NCBI GenBank assembly: GCA_963930185.1
Contig: CAWVLT010000035.1
Span: 1 to 25,152, forward strand
DNA: 25,152 nucleotides
DNA from: JAGZEG01 sp963930185
GTDB lineage: Bacteria > Actinomycetota > Coriobacteriia > Coriobacteriales > UMGS124
Reading direction: 5' to 3'
Position numbers and translations under genes: made by a program. The notes under the pieces were generated by a model. That model worked only from the letters and a program-made list of their open reading frames with translations, ran no database searches and was not told the DNA's origin. This document shows positions 15,249 through 22,391 of the stretch, one piece after another (position 1 is the first letter of the stretch; every line of letters begins with the position of its first letter).

Positions 15249-15262
15249 TTGACCTAAGTAAT
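15249..15262 (+). promoter_or_regulatory. Second, imperfect FNR-like site
   Basis: TTGACCTAAGTAAT shares its first eleven bases with the palindrome at 15437 but has a damaged right half (GTAAT instead of GTCAA). It lies 188 bases upstream of that site, in A/T-rich DNA. It may be a weaker site for the same regulator. Confidence 0.35.
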
Positions 15263-15436
15263 TGAATTCATATAACTGATATATCACTTATCTGACAAGA
15301 ATAATTTGTCATAGAACTGTCAGAATTCAATATGTCAACGAAGGTGCGCTGCAGTCCATACCATCTGTATACATCCCCGCCCTTGACTCCAAAGCCCGGG
15401 TCACCCTGAAAAATCTTTCAGCCATCCTCCCCAAAA

Positions 15437-15450
15437 TTGACCTAAGTCAA
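15437..15450 (+). promoter_or_regulatory. FNR/DNR-like palindrome upstream of nrfA
   Basis: TTGAC-CTAA-GTCAA is a symmetric half-site pair matching the general FNR/DNR/NnrR pattern (TTGAY-N4-RTCAA). A CACAAT at 15474-15479 fits a -10 box, which would place the site near -41 relative to the transcript start, the class II activator position. The neighbouring Crp/Fnr gene (17324) encodes a recognition helix suited to such a site. Confidence 0.6.
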
Positions 15451-15579
15451 TGCACCAAGAAGCCCTCTGCTGACACAATGTCCCCGAGGAACGCGCACGG
15501 GTGGCGCGCGCCACGCGGGTGTACCGGCAAAGAAGCAGCGCCCCGTCAGTGCAAGGCACCGCAAGGGAAGGGAGAGAAA

Positions 15580-16851
15580 ATGGAAGGGACACGCAAGACA
15601 ACGCGACGCGCCCTATGGGCAGGAGCCGCGCTGGCCTTTGGCGCCGCGGTCGCCGTGGCGGTCACGGGCCCATTCAGCACGCCTGTCTCGGCCGACGAGG
15701 GCACGGTGGCAGGAGCCTCGGCCGCAGCGGACCAGCCGGCCGTCGACGCCGCGGCGATCATCGAGGCGGCGGGTATCATCCCCTCCGAGGAGTGGGCTGA
15801 CACCTACCCCAACGAATACGCCTCGTTCATGGAGAACGCCGACAACGAGGAGCTCGTTGACTACCTGGAGGAGTACCCCTACCTCGACACGCTGTACGCA
15901 GGCAACGCCTTCTCCAAGGACTACAAGGGCGCGCGCGGCCACGCCTACACCCTGCAGGACGTGTCCGAGACGCTGCGCGCACCGGCCATGGCCAACTGTC
16001 TGTCATGCAAGACCCCGCAGATGAACGCCCTCATCTCCTCGGGCGAGGAGGGCGTGTACTCGCTGCCCTTCGACGACGTGCTCGAGCTGTGCGAGGAGCC
16101 GGTGGGGTGCTACACCTGCCACGAGAACACCGGTAACGAGCTCGTGGTGACCAACACGTTCCTCACCGACGCCCTGGGCGAGGACGCCGCCGACGTGGCG
16201 CCCGCCAACCAGGTGTGCGGCCAGTGCCACAACGAGTACTACTTCGATCCCCAGACCAAGGCCACGACGCTGCCATACACCAGCCTCGAGACGATGACCC
16301 CCGACGCGATCCTCGCGTACTACAACGAGATCGGCTTCTCGGACTACACCGACCCGCAAACCGGCGTCGGGTTCGTCAAGGTCCAGCATCCCGAGTTCGA
16401 GACCGTCATGGGCGAGGGCTTCAAGATGGTGGGCTATGACTGCGCCGACTGCCACATGGGCACCGCCATGGCGCAGGACGGTACCGAGTACGCCGACCAC
16501 AACCTCACCAGCCCCCTAGAGAACGCCGAGCTGATCGAGACCAACTGCTCGAACTGCCACGAGGATCTGGTCGCAGAGGTCGAGGCTATCCAGGAGCAGG
16601 CCGAGTCGCGCACCAACGAGATCGGCACCAAGCTGGAGACCCTGACCAACGAGCTTGCGGCCGCCCTGGAGGCCGGCACCGTCTCCGACGAGGACTTCCA
16701 GACCATCGCCGAGCTCAATCGCACCGCCATGTTCTACTGGGACTTCGTGTTCGTCGAGAACTCCGAGGGCGCCCACAACTCCACCCTGACCAACGACTGC
16801 CTGGACAAGGCGGAGGCAGCCGTTGACGAGGCACTGGCGATGCTGGCGTAA
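15580..16851 (+). CDS. nrfA: Pentaheme cytochrome c nitrite reductase (ammonia-forming)
   Basis: NrfA reduces nitrite to ammonia with six electrons outside the cytoplasmic membrane. The 423-residue protein has a basic N terminus with a hydrophobic helix and an export cleavage region (about 1-40). Five heme sites are present: C140-LSC-K144, the lysine-ligated catalytic heme typical of NrfA; C177-YTC-H181; C213-GQC-H217; C288-ADC-H292; and C323-SNC-H327. Other NrfA signatures are RGHAYTLQDVSETLR, the calcium-site residues E219-Y220 and K267-x-Q269, and the active-site H270 (KVQHPE). The ATG at 15580 follows GGGAGAG; an earlier in-frame ATG at 15478 would only add a non-signal extension over promoter sequence. 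No nrfH (quinol-oxidising partner) or specialised heme lyase lies beside it, so partners must be encoded elsewhere. Regulation is probably by the nearby Crp/Fnr protein. Confidence 0.93.
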   Translation: MEGTRKTTRRALWAGAALAFGAAVAVAVTGPFSTPVSADEGTVAGASAAADQPAVDAAAIIEAAGIIPSEEWADTYPNEYASFMENADNEELVDYLEEYPYLDTLYAGNAFSKDYKGARGHAYTLQDVSETLRAPAMANCLSCKTPQMNALISSGEEGVYSLPFDDVLELCEEPVGCYTCHENTGNELVVTNTFLTDALGEDAADVAPANQVCGQCHNEYYFDPQTKATTLPYTSLETMTPDAILAYYNEIGFSDYTDPQTGVGFVKVQHPEFETVMGEGFKMVGYDCADCHMGTAMAQDGTEYADHNLTSPLENAELIETNCSNCHEDLVAEVEAIQEQAESRTNEIGTKLETLTNELAAALEAGTVSDEDFQTIAELNRTAMFYWDFVFVENSEGAHNSTLTNDCLDKAEAAVDEALAMLA

Positions 16852-17323
16852 AGGAGCAAAGGCCACGCGGCGGGGCCGATGCCCCGTCAGCAAGGCGCGC
16901 CCGCGTCCAGCACGACATGGCCGGCGCGCTCGGAACAAGAGCGCCCCGCGACCGGCACTCCGCGACGGGCACCCCGCAACCGGCGCGCCCCGCGGCCCAC
17001 GAGGCACGGGACGCGCCGGCGTCCTTGCGGCAGATTCGCCCGATACATCCGGAAAAGTGGGGATCGGACTACGCCTGGGCTGGCCCCGAAATCGAGAGTG
17101 CCGTCAAGGCCCTACCGATCGGTTACAAAAGTGCAGGTAGATAGGCATACTGTATCGAATGTCACTCAACTGCATGCCAGACCACGCCCTCCCCTGGGCT
17201 AAAACGCCGCCCCCAACGTAGTCCGATCCCCGGTTTTCCGGAGACATCTCGCGTTTTCGCTGCACGCGGGACGAAACTCGTTCCCCCCCCCCGTCGCCAA
17301 GCCATCACCAGGCCGCCGGTGCG
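16852..17323. other. Intergenic stretch between nrfA and the Crp/Fnr gene
   Basis: The first 190 bases are very GC-rich and low in complexity (repeated GCGCCCCGC/GGCACCCC words), with no coding signal. Positions 17048-17242 are an inverted-repeat-bounded block (listed separately). A run of ten C's lies at 17283-17292, 31 bases past the end of the convergent Crp/Fnr gene. No clear intrinsic terminator for nrfA was identified outside the inverted repeat. Confidence 0.55.
17048..17242. repeat. 26-bp inverted repeats bounding a 195-bp non-coding block
   Basis: The arms at 17048-17073 and 17217-17242 are inverted copies matching at 24 of 26 positions. Each is built from TCCGGAAAA, two variable bases, then GGGGATCGGACTACG. 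The 143-base interior is not coding and includes the palindrome ACCGATCGGT (about 17114-17123). The layout resembles a MITE or a dispersed intergenic repeat; it could also fold as a long stem in RNA. No flanking duplication was recognised. Confidence 0.7.
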
Positions 17324-17998
17324 CTACAGCATGGTGTAGGCCCGCAGCGCCGCCATGTCCAGGATGCGCAGGCGATGCCCGCGCGTCTCGACGAATCCCT
17401 TCGCACGCAGGGTACCAAGGGCGCGCGAGAGGGTCTCGGGCACGGTGGCGAGCATCTCCGCCAGGGCCGCCTTGCTCGCCTCCAGCTCAATTGAACCGGA
17501 CTCGGCAGACATCCGGCAGATCAGCCGGGCGAGGCGCACGGGGACGGGAAACAGCAGCTCATGGATTGCCTGGGTCTGACGCACCGAGGAGCGTGCGAGA
17601 TTGCGCACCATGGCCAGCGAGAAGGCGGCGCTGCGCTCCAGCGCCTCGGTAATCGCGGCGGTGGGGACACAGACGACAAGACTGGGCTCGCGCGCCTCGA
17701 TGACGCCGAGATGGGCGACGCCGTCAAGGGCGGCGGCGCAGCAGAACGCGGTGACGGGGTGCGTGTGGTTGAGCATGACGCGACGACCCTCCGAGGTCAT
17801 CAGGCTGCGCGAGAGACATCCCCTCGCAAGCACATAGGCGCAGCCCACCTGCTGCCCGTCGTGGAGAAGGACCTCGCGAGGCCCCATCTCGACGAGGCGG
17901 CAGCGCGAGGCAAGGCCCGCCAGCGAATCGCCATCAAGCGTGCGGAACGGCTCGACGCCGGAGAGAATCTCGAGTGTCGTGGCGACATTCGTCTTCAT
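17324..17998 (-). CDS. Crp/Fnr-family transcriptional regulator
   Basis: The protein has 224 residues, the usual family length. The N-terminal cyclic-nucleotide-binding-type beta barrel spans about 10-130 (PFRTLDGDSLAGLASRCRLV, MGPREVLLHDGQQVGCAYVL, CLSRSLMTSEGRRVML). A long dimer helix is followed by a winged helix with recognition helix VPETLSRALGTLR, where E188, S191 and R192 make the E-x-x-S-R pattern that in FNR reads TTGA half-sites. Several cysteines exist, but not the N-terminal FNR [4Fe-4S] cluster arrangement, so it may sense nitric oxide, nitrite or another signal in the manner of DNR-type members. The start at 17998 is preferred because the family domain begins there; the ribosome site is G-rich and weak. 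It is convergent with nrfA, whose promoter carries a matching palindrome. Confidence 0.85.
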   Translation of the reverse strand: MKTNVATTLEILSGVEPFRTLDGDSLAGLASRCRLVEMGPREVLLHDGQQVGCAYVLARGCLSRSLMTSEGRRVMLNHTHPVTAFCCAAALDGVAHLGVIEAREPSLVVCVPTAAITEALERSAAFSLAMVRNLARSSVRQTQAIHELLFPVPVRLARLICRMSAESGSIELEASKAALAEMLATVPETLSRALGTLRAKGFVETRGHRLRILDMAALRAYTML

Positions 17999-18098
17999 AC
18001 AACCCCCCCTTGCCCATAGTCCACGATCTTTCACCCTGTCTTCACGAGCTTCAACTTGGACATCAAGCAGAAGGATGTCAGCTGCCCTCAAAACACGA

Positions 18099-18112
18099 TC
18101 GCGATATCGCGA
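18099..18112. promoter_or_regulatory. Perfect 14-bp palindrome between LuxR and Crp/Fnr genes
   Basis: TCGCGATATCGCGA is a perfect palindrome in the 125-base gap between the LuxR stop (18124) and the Crp/Fnr start (17998), on the same strand. It may be an operator for the Crp/Fnr gene. It could fold as a very tight hairpin only if the central bases unpair, and no T run follows, so a terminator is less likely. Confidence 0.4.
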
Positions 18113-18123
18113 GCCATACGAAA

Positions 18124-19686
18124 CTACGCATGATACCCAGACAGCAGATCGATAAGCTCGTTCTTGTTGTGGATGCCGAGCTTCTTGTATATCTGTTTGG
18201 TATACCCCTGAGCCGTGCTCTTGGTAATCTGGAGCTCTTCAGAAACACGACCGAGACTATACCCATGCGCAAAAAGGACGGCAACCTGTGCCTCGCGACC
18301 GGTGAGCGCGTAATCATCGATAAGCCGACGCTCGATATACTCCCTAGCATCGGCAGGATCAATACCACAGGGCGTCGCAACGCTAGCATCGTCAGCAGGA
18401 GCGCTCGATCGGGCCCCAGCAGCAAGAAGGTCGCCGGCTTGACTGCGTGCCATAAACATGGCGAACACGACGACGCCGGAAGCAAGAGCCGCCAGAGTGG
18501 CAACCAACACAACCCCGCTCTCGAAACGCGTTCCTGCAGTCAGTCCACTTGTTCCGTTTACCATTGGTATCGCGACGTAGCTCAAAAACCAGCAGAGCGC
18601 CCAGAGACCCAGACCATAGATCAGATACACCGGGGCGAAACTGACCGATCGACGGCTCACCAAATCGCTCAACAGCATATAGAAAACCGCAAGCTGCAAC
18701 GAACACGAACTGGTAGCGATGTACGCCCCCACCGTTGGTAGAATGTCAGACAGGTACATGAGCGCCCCAGCGAAGAAGGCAAAGGCAGAAAATGCCCACC
18801 CCACGGTCAAAACCCCTCGAAAAGATGCCCGCGAATAGCCTTGCCCTCCCGCAGACAGCCAGGATCGCTTTTTTCTATTGACAGCCTCGACGATCCCCAC
18901 GGACGCCAAGGCCAAGAGCCCCAGCCCAACGATAAGCCACATGCGCATGGACGGGTCAGGCGAGATACCGTCATCTATGATCCCCCTGATTACAGAGCCG
19001 CTTACGATGCAGACCGCGGAAGCTCCGGTGATCAGGTCACCGAAATCGATAACACCGATCGGCTGCCGGTGGTTTTGATCACAAACCATCGGCCCGCCTG
19101 CCGGCTGACGAGAGACAAACCAGAGCAACGCGCAGAGAAGCATGCGTAAGGGCGCAAGCCAAGCATCGCTGTCCCCGAGAAGCACGTACAGCGCGCGCAT
19201 CTCCGCCACGGAGCACGGGTAAGACAGGAGCAGAAGCAAAAGCTTGAACACTCCAGCGCTGCTCGGCCCCGTTGCCAAGTACCCAGACCACATGAGGAAG
19301 CAGAGAACCAGCCCGCAAACGACAAGTACACTCAGGAAGAGATAGGGCAGGATCTGGACTGAATTGAGATAAACCATAAGAAACGCCCCTGCCGCCCCAA
19401 GAAGCACAAGACCAAGGCATGCAAGGCGTCTGGTTTCGACTAGCCTGGATATAGATCTCCATTTCCAAGCAGACATAACAATGGCAGCAAGAAGCACACA
19501 GGAGAAAATGACGCGCGACGAGACAGGGACAGGACCCACCATCTCGAAAGACTCGTAGGAATACAGCTTCATGAGAAAGCCTTGGTAACGAAAGCACGTC
19601 CAGAACAGAAGGAGGCCGAAAAAGGGGCACACGGCTTCTCGAACAATACCCGATATGCTTTTCGACACACCAAACATTTCCGTCAT
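18124..19686 (-). CDS. Membrane-bound LuxR-family transcriptional regulator
   Basis: The protein has 520 residues. About ten to twelve hydrophobic helices span residues 15-420, followed by a polar, alanine-rich linker and a C-terminal LuxR/GerE domain (about 457-517: YALTGREAQVAVLFAHGYSL, then KSTAQGYTKQIYKKLGIHNK). The recognition helix reads ITKSTAQGY where the other two regulators have SENTVKTY and TENTVRTH, so its DNA site probably differs. It is divergent from the flavoprotein at 20023 across a 336-base gap and is presumably its regulator. The Crp/Fnr gene follows 125 bases downstream on the same strand, so some read-through is possible. The ribosome site before the ATG at 19686 is weak. 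Confidence 0.87.
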   Translation of the reverse strand: MTEMFGVSKSISGIVREAVCPFFGLLLFWTCFRYQGFLMKLYSYESFEMVGPVPVSSRVIFSCVLLAAIVMSAWKWRSISRLVETRRLACLGLVLLGAAGAFLMVYLNSVQILPYLFLSVLVVCGLVLCFLMWSGYLATGPSSAGVFKLLLLLLSYPCSVAEMRALYVLLGDSDAWLAPLRMLLCALLWFVSRQPAGGPMVCDQNHRQPIGVIDFGDLITGASAVCIVSGSVIRGIIDDGISPDPSMRMWLIVGLGLLALASVGIVEAVNRKKRSWLSAGGQGYSRASFRGVLTVGWAFSAFAFFAGALMYLSDILPTVGAYIATSSCSLQLAVFYMLLSDLVSRRSVSFAPVYLIYGLGLWALCWFLSYVAIPMVNGTSGLTAGTRFESGVVLVATLAALASGVVVFAMFMARSQAGDLLAAGARSSAPADDASVATPCGIDPADAREYIERRLIDDYALTGREAQVAVLFAHGYSLGRVSEELQITKSTAQGYTKQIYKKLGIHNKNELIDLLSGYHA

Positions 19687-20022
19687 GCCAGCCAGCCCAT
19701 CCGCTTGCTATTTCATGTGTCTTCAAGCGTAATCGAAAGTACCAGACGACTTCAAGCTCCCCTTCTGACTCCTTCGAGCGAAATGCCAACAGCTTCCCCG
19801 GAGAAGCCACGTGCCACGAAGCTTGTCAACCCCATCAATTATGGGCAATGCGATCTGTCTGGCTTTTCTTGGCAGCACCCCATACATCATGCCAAACCCC
19901 CGCAGCAGTGTCCTGATAATCAAAACCGCCAGTGGACGTCACGTTGAAGCATGCGAGCCTAATGGATCGCACATCCCCACAAGCAACGGTCGTCCAGACA
20001 CCCAGAAGAAAAGGAGCACGAA
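19687..20022. promoter_or_regulatory. Divergent promoter region of the third LuxR/flavoprotein module
   Basis: These 336 bases have no gene. CTTCAAGC occurs at 19721 and again at 19750, a related CTTCGAGCG lies at 19772, and an inverted form (TTGAAGC) lies near 19945. These are possible regulator sites but are short enough to arise by chance. CCCAT-N5-ATGGG (about 19834-19848) is a small inverted repeat. AAGGAG precedes the flavoprotein start. Confidence 0.35.
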
Positions 20023-22026
20023 ATGGCAGCAAGCAATGGCATTTCCCGCAGGAACTTCATCGCGCACTCCTCCGCAATCGGAATGACCGCAGCTGCGGCA
20101 CTCACGCTAAGCGGATCCCCGCAGGCAAATGCCGAGGAAGGCACCGAGGGCGGCTCGTTTGTCCAGAGCGTGGCATGGGATGCCGAGTATGATGTCGTGG
20201 TCATCGGTTATGGCTTTGCCGGCGGCGTCACTGCCATCGCTGCCGCCGATGCGGGCGCCAAGGTACTGCTTCTTGAAAAGGCCATGAGGGGCCTTGAGGG
20301 CGGCAACTCCCGGTATGCCGGCCAGGGCTTTACCACGCCCAACGGTGATCCTGAGAAGCTTCGTACGTACTTCCGCAGCCTGCGTGGATATTTCAATACT
20401 CCCTCTGATGCCGTAATCGATGCCTACGTCGACAAGGCCACCACGGGCATCGACTGGCTACGCCATCTGGGCGTTGACCCCGAAACCGAAGGCTCGATCA
20501 CCATCAGCGCAGGCGAGTACAAGGAGTTTCCCGGCGGCACTGGTGACGACAAGGCGAACGGCCCTTGCGCCTACCTGTACTGCAGCCCCTATCAGTTTGA
20601 CGCCGCTCATTACAACCTTGTCCAGCGCAACGTAACCGACCGGTCCGACCTCATTGACGTTTGGTACGAGTGCCCCGCCACCCATCTCGTCCAGGATCCG
20701 GACACCAAGGTCGTCCACGGCGTCGAGTTCGAGCATGACGGCACCACCTACAAGGTGCGCGCCAAGAACGGCGTGGTCATGACGATGGGTGGTTACGAGA
20801 ATAACGCCCAGATGCTGCAGGACTACGTGCTCATGGCCCAGACCGTCCCGTTCGGTGCCCTATACAACACCGGCGACGGCGTGACCATGGCACTCGAGGT
20901 CGGCGCCCGCCTGTGGCACATGGGCAACATCGCCGGCCCCATGTGGGCGTTCCTCTCGCCTGAATGCGAGCATGGTCTGTGCGCCCTGTCCCCCGCCATG
21001 AGCAACCCCGGGTTCCTCATGGTAGGACCCAGCGGCGAGCGCTTCGTGAACGAGGCATCCTCTACGCGCCACGGATACATCTCCTGCGGCGGCCACTATG
21101 AGCAGCAGCCTGCCCCCACGCCCGCATACGGCATCGTCGACAGCGCGTACATCGCCCAGAAGGGACGTCTCTACCCTCAGTTCAGCGAGAACAACGAGTA
21201 CGAGATCGAGAACGGTTACTTCATCGCAGCCGACACCATTGAGGAGCTTGCCCAGCTCATCTACGATGACATGCCCGACTTCGCACGCCTCCCCAACTAC
21301 ACCGAGGCAATGGGCCCGTTTGACGAGCGACTCCGCAACACGATCGATCGTTGGAACGCCGACTTCGAGGCCGGCCAGGACACGCTCTTTGGTCGTTCTG
21401 CCGATACGATGTACTCCGTCTCTGAGCCTCCGTTCTATGCCCTGCGCCTCTACCCCACGATGTTCAACACCCAAGGCGGCGCTGAGCGCAACGAGAAGGC
21501 GCAGGTGCTCGACCTCGAAGGTAACCCGATTCCGCACCTGTACAGCGCCGGTGAGTTCGGCTCGTTGTTCAGCAGCAATTACAGCGGTGGTTGCAACATC
21601 GGTGAGTGCGTGATGTATGGCCGCATCGCCGGCGAGCAGGTCTCCGTGGCACCCGAGGACGTCGTGGCCGACACGCTCGTCGCACAGCAGGAGATCGACT
21701 TCAGCGCTGCCCCTGAAGAGAAGCCTGAGCTCGGGGAGAACGAGTACCTGGGTGTTGCCTGGGGCGTCGGCGGCGAGCTTGACGTGGTGTGCACCATCGC
21801 CGACGGCACGCTCAGCGCGGTCAAGGTCACCCGCAACTTCGAGACCCCCGGCATCGGCAGCAAGGCCATCCAGACCCTGCCCGACGCGTTCGTCGCCGCC
21901 AATGGCATCAGCGTCGACATGGTGAGCGGTGCCACCAGCACCAGCCGCGCCCTCATTCAGGCGGTCACCTCCTGCCTGGAGCAGGCCGGCATCGAGGTGC
22001 CCACCGAGGAGACTACAGAGGAGTAA
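20023..22026 (+). CDS. Tat-exported flavoprotein reductase with C-terminal FMN-binding domain
   Basis: The protein has 667 residues. A Tat signal (ISRRNFIAH at about 7-15, hydrophobic helix, ANAEE) directs export. Residues about 57-560 are the FAD_binding_2 fumarate-reductase-type domain (YDVVVIGYGFAGGVTAIAAA, VLLLEKA, and near its end IPHLYSAGEFGSLFSSNYSGG). Residues about 570-655 are an FMN_bind domain with the flavinylation motif DMVSGAT, whose Thr638 should carry covalent FMN attached by an ApbE enzyme. The FMN would pass electrons from a membrane donor to the FAD, so this protein is more self-contained than the two shorter flavoproteins. In urocanate-reductase-type enzymes the FMN domain is N-terminal; here it is C-terminal. 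AAGGAG lies before the ATG. It is divergent from the LuxR gene at 18124. The substrate is unknown. Confidence 0.9.
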   Translation: MAASNGISRRNFIAHSSAIGMTAAAALTLSGSPQANAEEGTEGGSFVQSVAWDAEYDVVVIGYGFAGGVTAIAAADAGAKVLLLEKAMRGLEGGNSRYAGQGFTTPNGDPEKLRTYFRSLRGYFNTPSDAVIDAYVDKATTGIDWLRHLGVDPETEGSITISAGEYKEFPGGTGDDKANGPCAYLYCSPYQFDAAHYNLVQRNVTDRSDLIDVWYECPATHLVQDPDTKVVHGVEFEHDGTTYKVRAKNGVVMTMGGYENNAQMLQDYVLMAQTVPFGALYNTGDGVTMALEVGARLWHMGNIAGPMWAFLSPECEHGLCALSPAMSNPGFLMVGPSGERFVNEASSTRHGYISCGGHYEQQPAPTPAYGIVDSAYIAQKGRLYPQFSENNEYEIENGYFIAADTIEELAQLIYDDMPDFARLPNYTEAMGPFDERLRNTIDRWNADFEAGQDTLFGRSADTMYSVSEPPFYALRLYPTMFNTQGGAERNEKAQVLDLEGNPIPHLYSAGEFGSLFSSNYSGGCNIGECVMYGRIAGEQVSVAPEDVVADTLVAQQEIDFSAAPEEKPELGENEYLGVAWGVGGELDVVCTIADGTLSAVKVTRNFETPGIGSKAIQTLPDAFVAANGISVDMVSGATSTSRALIQAVTSCLEQAGIEVPTEETTEE

Positions 22027-22093
22027 GACGACGATCAGATAAGCAGGAGGCTTGCACTGCCAGATCGCCTAACCTCAAAGTAACAATTAATCG

Positions 22094-22135
22094 AGATGGC
22101 CAGATGACCCGCACAAACGGATCGTCTGGCCATCT
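22094..22135 (+). terminator. Hairpin terminator of the FMN-domain flavoprotein gene
   Basis: AGATGGCCAGATGA (22094-22107) pairs with TCGTCTGGCCATCT (22122-22135) over 14 pairs, one of them a wobble. The loop is 14 bases and the stem is followed by a short TTC. It lies 68 bases after the stop codon. Confidence 0.65.
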
Positions 22136-22391
22136 TTCAAGCCGGCACCGCGCCTCCCATACACGCGCGCGGATCGCGCCCCGGCCACCAGATCCCACCT
22201 TCGCGCATGCCCCCGTCGCTACTCGCCCTCGCATGCCCATGTTGTGGAGTCTGCCGCCCGCGACGGTGCCGCGTGGCGCGAGGTGCCGCGGGCGGACGAT
22301 ACTGGGCACAAGGCAGGGCAACGCTCGCGACCCGCGGCGCCCGGCAGACGGCCGGGCAAACAAGACGGGACGCAGAAACCGGAGGCGGCGC
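22136..22391. other. GC-rich leader before the TetR gene
   Basis: No gene is supported here; the open frames are arginine/proline-rich shadows of GC-rich DNA. No promoter boxes or palindromes stand out. GGAGG lies about eight bases before the TetR start at 22392. Together with the preceding 22027-22135 the gap is 365 bases. Confidence 0.5.

Larger units (their letters stand above)
15120..15579. other. A/T-rich intergenic region between hicA and nrfA
   Basis: This region has no gene. Positions about 15130-15340 are strikingly A/T-rich compared with all flanking genes. They hold the hicAB promoter, an alternating AT stretch (about 15229-15240) and an inverted repeat TGACAA (15293-15298) / TTGTCA (15306-15311), with a related TGTCAGA at 15318-15324. 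Positions 15249-15262 and 15437-15450 carry related FNR-like motifs, listed separately. The long leader and multiple palindromes suggest a heavily regulated nrfA promoter. Confidence 0.6.

Noticed and set aside
21789..22391. A longer TetR protein starting far upstream
   Set aside because: The extension overlaps the end of the FMN-domain flavoprotein in another frame and is Arg/His-rich; GGAGG and the TetR domain support the start at 22392.
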